51,345 nt of DNA from Streptomyces diastatochromogenes (lineage in GTDB: Bacteria; Actinomycetota; Actinomycetes; Streptomycetales; Streptomycetaceae): NCBI RefSeq assembly GCF_002242805.1, contig NZ_MCGQ01000019.1, positions 1-51,345 of the forward strand, read 5' to 3'. Position numbers and translations under genes: made by a program. Each line of letters begins with the position of its first letter. Position 1 is the first letter of the stretch. Of the stretch, positions 41,576 through 50,076 are shown in pieces. Under the pieces are notes generated by a model. The model had not been told where the DNA came from, ran no database searches, and saw nothing but the letters and a program-made list of their open reading frames with translations.

Positions 41576-42027
41576 CCCAGCCCGGCACCCTCGAACCCGA
41601 TGCACAGCCCTACCTGCGGGCCGCCACCGCCGGAGTACGCCACCACACCCGCACCCTGAACCGGCCCGCCGCGGCGGCTCCGGTGAGCCGCGTGCACCTT
41701 GATGCCCTCCACGCTCACCTCGCCGAGGTGCAGCGGCTTCTTCACCAGCTGGCCGAGACCACCCGGCCACCGCATCCCGGTGCGGGCCGGCACCTTGCCA
41801 CAGCGCACACCCGGCTGTACCAGGCCACCACCGAGATCCACGCGGCCTTCCACCTGCTCCCGGCCACGTCGGCGGACTCCACCCAGTGCCGTCCCGAGCA
41901 GCTCCCGGCAGGCCCGCCGTTCCTCACCATCTGCCAGCGCCACCTCGCCGCCGGCCACATCGTCCGCCGCACCACCACCCCCACCGACCTCAACCGCGCG
42001 CCGCACACCACCGCGTGCGTGCGATGA
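41572..42027 (+). CDS. Hypothetical helical protein in the conjugation operon
   Basis: A protein of 151 residues; its TTG overlaps the preceding stop and has AAGGA upstream. Mainly helical, with several His and Arg residues (VHLDALHAHLAEVQRLLHQL, then LATAHTRLYQATTEIHAAFH). No membrane segment or catalytic motif. It lies just before the VirB4-like ATPase gene and may be an assembly or accessory factor. Confidence 0.65.
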   Translation: MTQPGTLEPDAQPYLRAATAGVRHHTRTLNRPAAAAPVSRVHLDALHAHLAEVQRLLHQLAETTRPPHPGAGRHLATAHTRLYQATTEIHAAFHLLPATSADSTQCRPEQLPAGPPFLTICQRHLAAGHIVRRTTTPTDLNRAPHTTACVR

Positions 42028-42055
42028 GCAGCACCCGCTGAAACGAGGGCCCCTG

Positions 42056-43570
42056 ATGAATCACCGGCCCGCCCGCCGCGCACGCCGTGCCTCCGCGTCA
42101 CCGCTGTTCACCCCGCACGGCACCGACCGGGCCAGCCGCAAGGCCGGCCGCCGCCAGCTCGCCGAAGCCGCCGCGAAAGCACGCGCCGAAGCCACCGCCC
42201 ACTCAGCGGGCACCGCACCGGCCGAGCACAAAATGCCCGCGCCGCTGTACCCGCCGAGCGGACGCCCCGGCCCCGCCTCCGCCCGCGGCAACCGGCTGAG
42301 GCTGCCCGCACACCGGATGACCACCGCCATCGCCGCCGGCGCATATCCCTTCCTCGCCGAAGGAGGACTCGGCGCCGAAGGCATCTACATCGGCCAAGAC
42401 GTCCACGCCCAGGCCAGCTTCGTCTTCGACCCGTTCGCCCTGTACGGCCGCGTTGAGGGGTTCACCAACCCGAACGTGCTGCTGGCCGGAGTGATCGGCC
42501 AGGGCAAGTCCGCGCTCGCCAAGAGCTTCGCCCTCCGCTCGATCGCCTTCGGCTACCGGGTCTATGTCCCCTGCGACCCGAAGGGCGAGTGGACACCGGT
42601 CGCCCAGGCGCTGGGCGGCACCTCCGTCGCCCTCGGCCCCGGACTGCCCGGCCGCCTCAACCCCCTGGATGCCGCCCCGCGCCCCGAGAGCATCTCCGAG
42701 GCCGACTGGGAGAGTGAAATACGCAAGAGGCGCCTCCTCCTGCTCGGCTCCCTGGCCCGGACCGTCCTGGGCCGGGACCTGATGCCGATGGAACACACCG
42801 CGCTCGACGTAGCCCTCGACATCGCGGTCACCAAAGCCGCCAGCACCGGCCGCACGCCGCTCCTTGGCAATGTCGCCGCCGCCCTCAACGACCCCGCTCA
42901 GCTGGATGAGGCCGCCGGAACGATGGCCGGGCACCTCGGCGACGCAGCCCGCGACCTCGCCCACGCCATGCGCCGCCTCGTCCACGGCGACCTGGCCGGC
43001 ATGTTCGACGCCCCCTCCACCGTCCGCTTCGACCCCGGCGCGCCGATGCTCACCATCGACCTGTCCCGGCTCGGCGGATCCGGCGACGACACCGCCCTCG
43101 TCCTCGCCATGACCTGCGCCTCCGCCTGGATGGAATCCGCTCTCACCGACCCGCACGGCGGCCGACGGTGGATCGTCTATGACGAGGCGTGGCGCCTGAT
43201 GCGCCACGTCGGCCTGCTGCAGCGCATGCAGGCCCAGTGGAAACTCTCCCGCGGACTCGGCATCGCCAACCTCATGGTGATCCACCGGCTGTCCGACCTG
43301 CTCACCGCCGGCGACGCCGGATCACAAGGCCGAGCACTCGCCGAGGGCCTCCTCGCCGACTGCTCCACCCGCATCATCTACCGGCAGGAAACCGACCAGC
43401 TCCACGCCGCTGCCGCACTGTTGGGCCTGACCTCCGTCGAAACCGAGGCCATGGCGCATCTCAACCGGGGCCGTGGCCTGTGGAAGGTCGCCGGACGATC
43501 CTTCATCGTTCAGCACCTCCTCCACCCGCATGAACTGCAGCTGTTCGACACCGACGCGCGTTTGCGCTGA
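42056..43570 (+). CDS. VirB4-like conjugation ATPase
   Basis: A protein of 504 residues with GAGGG before the ATG. The Walker A motif is GVIGQGKSALAK near residue 150, and the Walker B motif is RWIVYDEAWRL near residue 370. SRGLGIANLMVIHRLSDLLT and STRIIYRQETDQLHAAAALL follow, as in VirB4/TraC-type ATPases and their SCO6880-associated relatives. The N-terminal ~85 residues are basic and disordered. The VirB4 N-terminal domain is reduced; that part may be supplied by the SCO6880-like protein. It would power the conjugation channel at the membrane. Confidence 0.9.
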   Translation: MNHRPARRARRASASPLFTPHGTDRASRKAGRRQLAEAAAKARAEATAHSAGTAPAEHKMPAPLYPPSGRPGPASARGNRLRLPAHRMTTAIAAGAYPFLAEGGLGAEGIYIGQDVHAQASFVFDPFALYGRVEGFTNPNVLLAGVIGQGKSALAKSFALRSIAFGYRVYVPCDPKGEWTPVAQALGGTSVALGPGLPGRLNPLDAAPRPESISEADWESEIRKRRLLLLGSLARTVLGRDLMPMEHTALDVALDIAVTKAASTGRTPLLGNVAAALNDPAQLDEAAGTMAGHLGDAARDLAHAMRRLVHGDLAGMFDAPSTVRFDPGAPMLTIDLSRLGGSGDDTALVLAMTCASAWMESALTDPHGGRRWIVYDEAWRLMRHVGLLQRMQAQWKLSRGLGIANLMVIHRLSDLLTAGDAGSQGRALAEGLLADCSTRIIYRQETDQLHAAAALLGLTSVETEAMAHLNRGRGLWKVAGRSFIVQHLLHPHELQLFDTDARLR

Positions 43571-44409
43571 AGCACCGCTCCGCCAATACGCTCTCGCCGA
43601 CCACTCCTTCCCCCGACCAGGAGGCACCACCTGCCCCCACACACCACCAGTACCTTGCCACCGCACTCGCAGCACGCCTGCCCGGCAAGTGGTACCGCAA
43701 GTACGCCGGATTCCCGCCGCCCGCCGACCAGCCGCATATCGCCGACCGGATCTGGGACTGCGGCCCGGCCCACTCGGCCCTGCTCGACTGGGACCCGCCG
43801 ACGGCCTTTCTCGAAGGTCCCCCCGGCGAACAGCTGTGCGTGATACCGCGCCCCCGTCACCCTCGCCAGTACCTGGTAGCGCCTCTGCAGCCCGAGGGGT
43901 TCCGACAGCACCACTTCCGCGGGGTGGAGGAGCCGAACGGCATCGCTGTCCCCGACGATCCCGCCAGGGCCGCCGCCCAGGTCTCCCGCCGAGTTCTGCC
44001 CAATTACGCCGACGCGCTGGATGCGGTCCGGCGCAATGCCCACCTCCAGCCGGACCCGGCGCACCGGCCCGGTGCGCCGGAGGTCACCGAGTCAGTCACG
44101 CTGATCTGGTACGCCGACGGCGTGGTGGGCGCACCGTACACGAGCGTGCCCGCCGCGGCCCGCACCGTGCTCTACGCCTGCTACTTCCAGTACAGCCCGC
44201 ACGAGGCGGCCTTCGTCCTGCCCTCCTCCTACGACACCGAGGCACGAGCCCTCCTGCTCCACAGCGCGGTCCGGCAGCTCACCACCCAGGGCATCGTCGT
44301 CAACTTCCGCCACGCCGCCCCAGCCGCCGCCTCTCGTCCGCCCTGCCCAGCAGCGGCAGTGCTCGGCGCACCGCCGCCCGCGTGGCGATCGTCTACCACG
44401 CGGCGATGA
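43567..44409 (+). CDS. DUF317-related paralogue, likely CTG start
   Basis: About 280 residues starting at a CTG that overlaps the VirB4 stop (CTGA). No ATG, GTG or TTG occurs in frame before conserved sequence (LATALAARLPGKWYRKYAGF) begins. EEPNGIAVPDDPARAAAQVS and LIWYADGVVGAPYTSVPAAA are shared with the protein at 48259-49017 in the same order. A disordered tail follows. AGGAGG at 43619-43624 lies inside the frame but has no in-frame start behind it. Probably a DUF317-like accessory protein. Confidence 0.65.
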   Translation: MKHRSANTLSPTTPSPDQEAPPAPTHHQYLATALAARLPGKWYRKYAGFPPPADQPHIADRIWDCGPAHSALLDWDPPTAFLEGPPGEQLCVIPRPRHPRQYLVAPLQPEGFRQHHFRGVEEPNGIAVPDDPARAAAQVSRRVLPNYADALDAVRRNAHLQPDPAHRPGAPEVTESVTLIWYADGVVGAPYTSVPAAARTVLYACYFQYSPHEAAFVLPSSYDTEARALLLHSAVRQLTTQGIVVNFRHAAPAAASRPPCPAAAVLGAPPPAWRSSTTRR

Positions 44410-44789
44410 AATCGACCCTCCCGTGCGATGCCTGTCGCTGGCCGAGCCCGATCAGCGGATGCTGCTGCACGACGTGGCCGACCGGCTCAACACCGTGTTC
44501 GATCAGCTCCCGCTCCCCGACCACCTCCGTGCCGACCCGGGCTGAGCGAGATCCTGGACGACGAGGTCCGGCACCTGACCCGATTGCTGGCTACCTGGCC
44601 GGGAAGAACGCCTTCCGGCACCGGGCCGCTGCCCGTTATCAGAAGAAGATCACGGTGACCCTGCGCCGTACGACGCTCGCCCTCGCGCGAGCCGCTGAGC
44701 CCGCCGGCGCCGCGCTCGCGGAACAGGTACGCGAGGAGCTTGCCAGCGGCGCCCCGCTGTCCCGCGCCGAGCACCACGCGCGGAGCTAG
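44406..44789 (+). pseudogene. Frameshifted small gene
   Basis: An ATG overlaps the preceding stop (ATGA), but coding character soon moves between frames. The next part (LSLAEPDQRMLLHDVADRLN, ending RADPG) is in a second frame, LSEILDDEVRHLTRLLA in a third, and LAGKNAFRHRAAARYQKKIT to the stop at 44789 is back in the first. All segments have GC-rich third positions. Either one gene has suffered several indels, or two or three tiny genes overlap. No family recognised. Confidence 0.4.
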
Positions 44790-44792
44790 CCG

Positions 44793-44930
44793 TTGATCGA
44801 GACCTGGCTCACCCACAGCGCCCGATTCCTGCGCCAGGCACGTGCCGCGGCCCCGCCACCACAAGCCGCCCCCGCGCTCCCGCAGCCGGCCCGCGCCCTC
44901 CCGCCGGGCACATCCGCGCACCACCGCTGA
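44793..44930 (+). CDS. Very small protein
   Basis: A possible protein of 45 residues from TTG at 44793, three bases after the previous stop. The first 17 residues (IETWLTHSARFLRQARA) could be an amphipathic helix and the rest is Pro/Ala-rich. Tight packing and third-position GC favour coding, but length is short and no ribosome site is clear. Confidence 0.35.
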   Translation: MIETWLTHSARFLRQARAAAPPPQAAPALPQPARALPPGTSAHHR

Positions 44931-44961
44931 CCGGCCCCGACCTTTAGGAAAACCCACCTTC

Positions 44962-45411
44962 TTGGACCCTGGCACTCACTTCGCCTTCGGCACCCATCCA
45001 CAGCACGGCTTCGTCGCGGCCTTCACCGCCACCATGCCCGCGCACCTGGCCCACTGGTTCCTCACCCGCGAGCAGTTCGAACCCGTCCCAGAACGTCCCG
45101 GGCTCTTCCGCCTGACCCAGCCCGACCGTGACGGTCCGCGCCGCACCCGCCAAGCCGTCCACGACCTGCGCGCCCAGGGCTACGCCGTGCACGCCGACGT
45201 CGGCCTCGACCCCGATGCACCGGCCACTGCGCCGCGCCCGTTCCGACCCCGCGCCCTGTCGGACCGGCGCACCCGTCTCGCGCAGGCCGCTTCCGTACGC
45301 TCACCGCAACACCGCACCGCGCCAACCACCTCCCCGCCGGCCGCCCGACCGATCCCGCCGAAGCCTGCGTTCGCCCCGACCGTTCACCTGTCCGCCGAGC
45401 GGTCACGATGA
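44962..45411 (+). CDS. Small accessory protein, paralogue family with downstream genes
   Basis: A protein of 149 residues from a TTG with AGGAAA upstream. The N-terminal ~85 residues (TREQFEPVPERPGLFRLTQP, then TRQAVHDLRAQGYAVHADVG) share a layout with the next protein and with those at 49014 and 49665: a helix with G-F, a strand pair, then LR-x-x-GY-x-V-x-x-D. The C-terminus is disordered. The family is unrecognised. Its stop overlaps the next ATG. Confidence 0.65.
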   Translation: MDPGTHFAFGTHPQHGFVAAFTATMPAHLAHWFLTREQFEPVPERPGLFRLTQPDRDGPRRTRQAVHDLRAQGYAVHADVGLDPDAPATAPRPFRPRALSDRRTRLAQAASVRSPQHRTAPTTSPPAARPIPPKPAFAPTVHLSAERSR

Positions 45412-45743
45412 GCCCCGGCGGCGAGCAGATACGCATCGTCCGCGGGCTGGGAGGCGAGGTCGAAGTCACCGGAGCAGTCGACGCGTTCGCCCGAGAGATC
45501 CTGCTCCGAGCCGGGTTCCTCTTCCAGCCGTCCTTGCGCGGTCACTGGATCCGGCTGCCGTTCGACCTGGGACAAAAGTGGGAGAACGAGCACGCGACCT
45601 GGGCAGCCGACATGCTCACCGCCGCACGCTACCCCGTGCACCTCGACGCCGACCTCCGCCCTCGCCCGCCTGGCCCGGTCACGCCTTCTCGACCGCCCGC
45701 CATGACCGCCCAGGCGCCGCCCAGCCGGCCACCCCACCGCTGA
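45408..45743 (+). CDS. Small accessory protein of the same paralogue family
   Basis: A protein of 111 residues; ATG overlaps the previous stop (ATGA). AVDAFAREILLRAGFLFQPS, then WIRLPFDLGQKWENEHATWA and LTAARYPVHLDADLRP follow the same layout as the gene before it. Pro-rich tail. Function unknown. Confidence 0.65.
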   Translation: MSPGGEQIRIVRGLGGEVEVTGAVDAFAREILLRAGFLFQPSLRGHWIRLPFDLGQKWENEHATWAADMLTAARYPVHLDADLRPRPPGPVTPSRPPAMTAQAPPSRPPHR

Positions 45744-45761
45744 ACCCTTTCCCACGAGGAC

Positions 45762-46195
45762 CTGATCTCCGACACCACCACGCCGCGCGCGGCACAGCTC
45801 GCCGAAGGGGCACGCGGCTTCCGGCTGCGGATGGCGATCATCGACCGCGACACCGAGACCGCACTCGACGCCGCCCGTGACCGCTACGGCCGCACCATCA
45901 ACCACGACGCTGCCGCAGCCGCCCGCACACGACGCACCCAAGCCGCCCTCGCGCCCGCAGCGGCCTCGACCGTCTGCCTCCGGCCCGGCACACCAGGGCC
46001 TGGCGCGACCTGGTAGATGCCCTCGCAATCTCCCATACAGAGATCGTCCGCGTCCTGGACGGCCCTGCCACACCCGGATCGGCTGACGAGCGTGAGCAGC
46101 ACGCGGCCGTGTGGCCGCACCTGGCCTTCTGGGCGGACTACTGCTCCATCGCTGTCGACTCGCCGACCAGCACCACCAGCCCGGCCCCGAACTGA
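45762..46195 (+). pseudogene. Small gene with an internal frameshift, likely CTG start
   Basis: The first frame reads (L)ISDTTTPRAAQLAEGARG and MAIIDRDTETALDAARDRYG to about 45955, then ends at a TAG (46014-46016). A second frame takes over with good coding character (ARHTRAWRDLVDALAISHTE, then HLAFWADYCSIAVDSP) to a TGA at 46193-46195. Joined, they make one plausible protein of about 144 residues. The shift lies near 45950-45965. The first in-frame ATG is at 45831; a CTG at 45762 lies close behind GAGGA. Mutation, programmed shift and sequencing error cannot be separated here. Confidence 0.45.
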
Positions 46196-46884
46196 CCACC
46201 AAGGAAAAGCGCACGTGGACCGACAAGGCCCGTGCTGCCCGGCGCAGGGGCGAGCTGGACCCGATCGAATCCTGGTACGCGGCCGACGGCCGCCTGATCA
46301 CCCTCGCCTATCTGATCGAGGACGAAACCTCCACCGTCATTGCCGCCGCCGGCGACTTGGACGCGCCGGGCTGGGAGGTGATCGGGCACTACGACAACGA
46401 ATCCGCCGCCGGCCAGGCCCTGCCCCGCGCGGTCCCACCCGGAGTCCTGCGCCCGGACGCCGCGTCCCGGTTCAACCGCCCCGAACCTACCCCCGAGCGA
46501 CCCCTGCAAGAGCTGCTCCAAGAGGTCATCGAGGCCCGAGGCGCCAGCGAGGTCTCCGAGACACTGATCACCGCCGCGCAGCAAGGCTACGACGCCGGGC
46601 CTCTGGTCCGGATGGAGCGCCTCCTCAACACCGCCGCCAAGTTCTCTTACGCCCTGGACACCGTCCGCGGTCAGCAGGTCGGCGCCAGGCTCGACGCCCT
46701 CAGCCGGCAACTCGCCTTCCTCACCCGCGAAGTCCACGACACAGCCGAGGACCTCGGCGCGACCCTCGCCGTCCTGCCCCCACATCGCACACCCACACCA
46801 CCTCGGCTACGGCCCCGCCCCGCCCTCAACACCACACCTCCCACGCCGCCGACCCCGAGCACGGTCGTCGCCCGCCGCGCGTAG
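46192..46884 (+). CDS. Hypothetical protein, likely CTG start
   Basis: A protein of 230 residues reading (M)TTKEKRTWTDKARAARRR from a CTG that overlaps the previous stop (CTGA). There is no ATG, GTG or TTG in frame until well inside conserved-looking sequence. Beta-rich core (SWYAADGRLITLAYLIEDET, then APGWEVIGHYDNESAAGQAL), then a helical region (LLQEVIEARGASEVSETLIT) and a Pro-rich tail. No family recognised. Confidence 0.65.
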   Translation: MTTKEKRTWTDKARAARRRGELDPIESWYAADGRLITLAYLIEDETSTVIAAAGDLDAPGWEVIGHYDNESAAGQALPRAVPPGVLRPDAASRFNRPEPTPERPLQELLQEVIEARGASEVSETLITAAQQGYDAGPLVRMERLLNTAAKFSYALDTVRGQQVGARLDALSRQLAFLTREVHDTAEDLGATLAVLPPHRTPTPPRLRPRPALNTTPPTPPTPSTVVARRA

Positions 46885-46957
46885 CACACCGGTGCGCACG
46901 AGCAGACCTTCTCAACCTCAACCGACGTCCCCGCTTACCGTTCAAGGAGATCGATCT

Positions 46958-47455
46958 ATGACTGTCCGCACGAAGTGGACCGTCCAGCACGCCTGCGGCC
47001 ACGAAGTCGTCCATGACCTGTCCAACCGCGCCGCCGACCGGCGGGCAGGATTCGCCCGCTGGCTCGCCGAACGGGACTGCACCGGCTGCTGGAAGGCCGC
47101 CCGCGACTCCGACACCGCGTCCAAGGAGGAGTGGCTCGCCGCCAAGCGCGCCGAGGAGCAGCAGGCCGCCGCCGAGTGGGCCAAGCAGTTCGACATGCCG
47201 CCGCTGGAAGGCCCCGAACGGGCCCTGGACTGGGGCACACGCTCGCGTCACCAGTTGATGACCGCCGCGCACGCCGCGCTCGTCATCGAGGGCACCTGGG
47301 ACGAGGCCGACTGGGCGGAGCTGGAGGAGAAGGCCCGCACCATCACCCGGGCCGGTTGGTGGATCGACCAGCGCGACGCAGACGGCACTGACCTACTCGA
47401 ACTCCTCGATGCCGCGACCGACAAGGATCGCGGGACGGAGAACCCATTCCACTGA
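46958..47455 (+). CDS. Hypothetical zinc-binding-like protein
   Basis: A protein of 165 residues with CAAGGAGA before the ATG. The N-terminus has HACGHEVVHDLSNRAADRRA, then WLAERDCTGCWK, a C-H-C-C pattern that could hold zinc. The rest is helical and acidic, with EEWLAAKRAEEQQAAAEWAK and a Trp-rich segment (TWDEADWAELEEKARTITRA). Members of this type occur in Streptomyces conjugation regions. Function unknown. Confidence 0.75.
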   Translation: MTVRTKWTVQHACGHEVVHDLSNRAADRRAGFARWLAERDCTGCWKAARDSDTASKEEWLAAKRAEEQQAAAEWAKQFDMPPLEGPERALDWGTRSRHQLMTAAHAALVIEGTWDEADWAELEEKARTITRAGWWIDQRDADGTDLLELLDAATDKDRGTENPFH

Positions 47456-47462
47456 TCCGGCC

Positions 47463-47503
47463 GGAACATAGCCGCAGTTCGCCGGTTAGCCAAACCGGCG
47501 ATC
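47463..47503 (+). promoter_or_regulatory. Operator-like element shared with the 30.9-kb site
   Basis: GGAACATAGCCG, then TTCGCCGGTT, then GCCAAACCGGCGATC occur in this order. The palindromic CGCCGGTT/AACCGGCG core matches the minus-strand element at 30914-30956 in sequence and spacing. The site lies 54 bases upstream of the ATG at 47557. Confidence 0.6.
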
Positions 47504-47556
47504 CTGCGGACCATTGATCCTCCCACCGCCACCCCGCATCGCGTGGAAGGACCTGC

Positions 47557-47997
47557 ATGCTCCCGCCCTCCCGGACTCCACCGTCCACCCCGGCCCTCGC
47601 GCCGACGCCCGACCCTCTCACCCCGGACCGGGACATCACCCACGAGCACTTCCAGGCCGGCGACCAGGTCGTCGTCATCAAGGGCGTGGCCGGCAAGGAA
47701 CTGTGGGGGGACGCGGTGCGGGTGGTCGCTCCCTCCTGGCACACCCCGACCGACGAAGACGGGTGGCGGCTGCGCGACCCCGACGGCGGGGCCCAGACGT
47801 TCATCACGGCCCACCCTCGCTACCTCGTGCACCTCTCGCGGCATTGTCCGGACTGCCTGATCTACCTGCGGGCCATGGCCGATCACCTCCTGCCGAGGTT
47901 CGCCGGCCATGACGACGCCGTCATCGACTGCGGCTGGTACACCATCACAACCCTCGGCCAGCTCGTCCACGTCGCCGACGCCCGGGGCGGCCGGTGA
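47557..47997 (+). CDS. Hypothetical protein under a shared operator
   Basis: A protein of 146 residues with GAAGGA before the ATG. A Pro/Thr-rich N-terminus (about 25 residues) is followed by a beta-rich SH3-like part (FQAGDQVVVIKGVAGKELWG, then RLRDPDGGAQTFITAHPRYL) and a Cys pair (RHCPDCLIYL). The C-terminus contains VIDCGWYTITTLGQLVHVAD. Function unknown. It is followed by about 260 bases with no gene I can support. Confidence 0.65.
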   Translation: MLPPSRTPPSTPALAPTPDPLTPDRDITHEHFQAGDQVVVIKGVAGKELWGDAVRVVAPSWHTPTDEDGWRLRDPDGGAQTFITAHPRYLVHLSRHCPDCLIYLRAMADHLLPRFAGHDDAVIDCGWYTITTLGQLVHVADARGGR

Positions 47998-48258
47998 GTC
48001 TGCCCATTCGCCGCCCCGGCCGCGCCACGCTCTCTGGCCACGCAGGCCCACCCGCCCACCGCTGCGCCGCGCGACCCACCACCGCCCGGGCCTCGGCCCG
48101 CCACTCGCCGTGGCCGCCGTACCTGCACCGAGCAAGTGCCCGTCACGCTCCGCCGTGTGCGCCTGCCCGCCCCCGCCATGCCCCATCCCCGTCCCCCCGT
48201 CGCCCGTGGCCGTCGGACCACGCCGCTGACACTCGACCCTCCCCTGCCGAAGGACTCC

Positions 48259-49017
48259 ATGCACCACCACGAAGACTCCGAGCGCCTGGCCTCCTTCGCC
48301 GACGTCCTCGCCGGCGAACTCCCCGGCGCCTGGAGCAGCACCTACCACCCCACCGAGCACAAGGAAGACCTCGCCGAACTAGCCGACCGCATCTGGGACC
48401 TGGACCTCGTCGCCGAGTCCCTCGCCGAGCATCCGCTGCAGCAGGCGGCCGTCCTGTCCCGTCCGGACGGCGCCCAGCTCCTCGTCCTGGACCGGCACGA
48501 CGAACGCGACGGCTTCCTCATCGCCGCCGTCGCCCCCCGAGATCTTCCCGACGAGGCGTACCGCGGCGGGCGCGAGCCGAACGGGATCGCACTGACCGAT
48601 GATCCCTTCCTGGGCGCCGAGCGGGTCGCCGGTGACCTGCTCGCCCGCTACGACATCGCGCTCGCCCAGGTCCGCCACAACGCAAACGACGGCATCCTGC
48701 CATCCCAGCCCGACCGGGTCGTGCTGACCTGGCAACCGGACGGCAGCCTCGCCGCCACCCCCGTCGGCGCGAGCGCCGCCACAGTGCTGGCCACCAACGG
48801 ATTCGTCTCCGACCAGCAGACCGGCATCTATCGCCTCAACGGCGACGACAGCACCAAGCAGGCCCGCGCCGTCCGGGAGACCGGCCGGCAGCTGCGCGCC
48901 CACGGCATCGACATCGCGCTGCAGCACCCCTCGGGCCGGATCACCCCCACCGCCACGGCGCCGGCCACCCCCGCCGTCCCGGCCGGGCCCCGCGCATCGC
49001 AAGCCCGATCTCGATGA
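48259..49017 (+). CDS. DUF317-related paralogue
   Basis: A protein of 252 residues with GAAGGA before the ATG. REPNGIALTDDPFLGAERVA, then LARYDIALAQVRHNAND and VVLTWQPDGSLAATPVGASA align by eye with the protein at 43567-44409. C-terminal RETGRQLRAHGIDIALQHPS is followed by a disordered tail. The duplicate suggests expansion within this element. Its stop overlaps the next ATG (ATGA). Function unknown. Confidence 0.7.
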   Translation: MHHHEDSERLASFADVLAGELPGAWSSTYHPTEHKEDLAELADRIWDLDLVAESLAEHPLQQAAVLSRPDGAQLLVLDRHDERDGFLIAAVAPRDLPDEAYRGGREPNGIALTDDPFLGAERVAGDLLARYDIALAQVRHNANDGILPSQPDRVVLTWQPDGSLAATPVGASAATVLATNGFVSDQQTGIYRLNGDDSTKQARAVRETGRQLRAHGIDIALQHPSGRITPTATAPATPAVPAGPRASQARSR

Positions 49018-49653
49018 GGCACCCGGAACCCGACTTCTACGTCCTGGACTAGATCACCATCACCAAGGACGCCCGCACCGGACTGGTCGTCGCACTCGGC
49101 AGCACCAAACAAGCAGTCGGCATCCTCCAACGGGCCGGATTCCTCGACGCCTCCGGCCCCCGCGGCACTTACCACCGCCTGCCCCATGGCCTTCCCGTCG
49201 AGGAGCAGCGCCGGAAGACCACGGCCGCATCGCACGCTGCTCACCGCTGGCTACAGCGTTCACTTCGACCCGGCTCTGAACGACCTGGCCGCACCGGACG
49301 GCGACCGGGAAGCTGCCCTGCGGTACCTGGCCCAGCTGCCCCAACGGACCACTCGCGCCGAGAGCAGCCACGACTGGACCGCCCTCCTGACGGAGATCGC
49401 ATGCCCTGCCGAGGGACTGTTGCCGCTCATCCGGCAGGTAGTCGTAGCCGCCTGGGTCTGTTCACTGCTGCCCGACTTCTCCAGCAAAGACCGGGAACTG
49501 GCTGCACAGCTCGAAAGCAGGGTCGATGCACTCTCACGAGCCACCGACCAGATCCTCCTCGCTCGGAACAACAGCGCCCGCGCTCCCAACCCCGGCGTGA
49601 GACCGCCGAGTCCGGCGCAGCGTCCGGCCGATGCCGTATCCCGCAGCCGATGA
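49014..49653 (+). pseudogene. Small accessory gene with an in-frame TAG and a frameshift
   Basis: The ATG overlaps the previous stop and starts MRHPEPDFYVLD, but codon 13 is TAG (49050-49052). The same frame then continues with clear coding sequence (TGLVVALGSTKQAVGILQRA, then GFLDASGPRGTYHRLPHGLP). Near 49225-49235 coding shifts to another frame (TLLTAGYSVHFDPALNDLAA) running to 49653 as a helical domain. Homology of both halves to the gene at 49665 supports one original gene. A pseudogene is the simplest view. Confidence 0.55.
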
Positions 49654-49664
49654 AACGGAGTTCC

Positions 49665-50072
49665 ATGGGCAACCGTGCCGACGAGTACGGCACCGACGTC
49701 GAGATCTACCGCAGGGCCCTGACCTCCACAATCCACGCCGATACCCCCACCGGCGCGCCGGAGCAGCTCCTCGACCTGCTCGACCGGCTCGGCTTCAAGC
49801 GCCGCGAGGCCCGCACCGTCGGCCCCGTCTACATCTGGCACGAGGTCCCTGCCCACCTCGACAGCGCCGAGCAGCAGCGGCTGGCGAGCCGGGCGGTCCC
49901 CACCCTGCTTCTGGCCGGATACACGGTCAACTGCACCCCCGACGTCTTCGACGAGACCGCCTACCAGCAGGCCGTGCACGAGATCCGATCCGGCACATCC
50001 CGCCAGGCCACACGTCCGTCGGGCACTGCCGCTCCCGCCCGGCGTCACGCGTCCACCCGGCGCATTCCATAA
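49665..50072 (+). CDS. Small accessory protein of the paralogue family
   Basis: A protein of 135 residues with CGGAG before the ATG. LLDLLDRLGFKRREARTVGP, then EQQRLASRAVPTLLLAGYTV match the layout of the broken gene upstream and of those at 44962 and 45408. The tail is Ser/Pro/Arg-rich. A perfect inverted repeat follows the stop. Function unknown. Confidence 0.7.
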   Translation: MGNRADEYGTDVEIYRRALTSTIHADTPTGAPEQLLDLLDRLGFKRREARTVGPVYIWHEVPAHLDSAEQQRLASRAVPTLLLAGYTVNCTPDVFDETAYQQAVHEIRSGTSRQATRPSGTAAPARRHASTRRIP

Positions 50073-50076
50073 GCCC

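Noticed and set aside
47994..48258. Possible small gene starting at a GTG overlapping the 47997 stop
   Set aside because: The overlap is suggestive, but the frame runs on across the next gene without a stop, and its Arg/Pro/Ala-rich translation looks non-coding.
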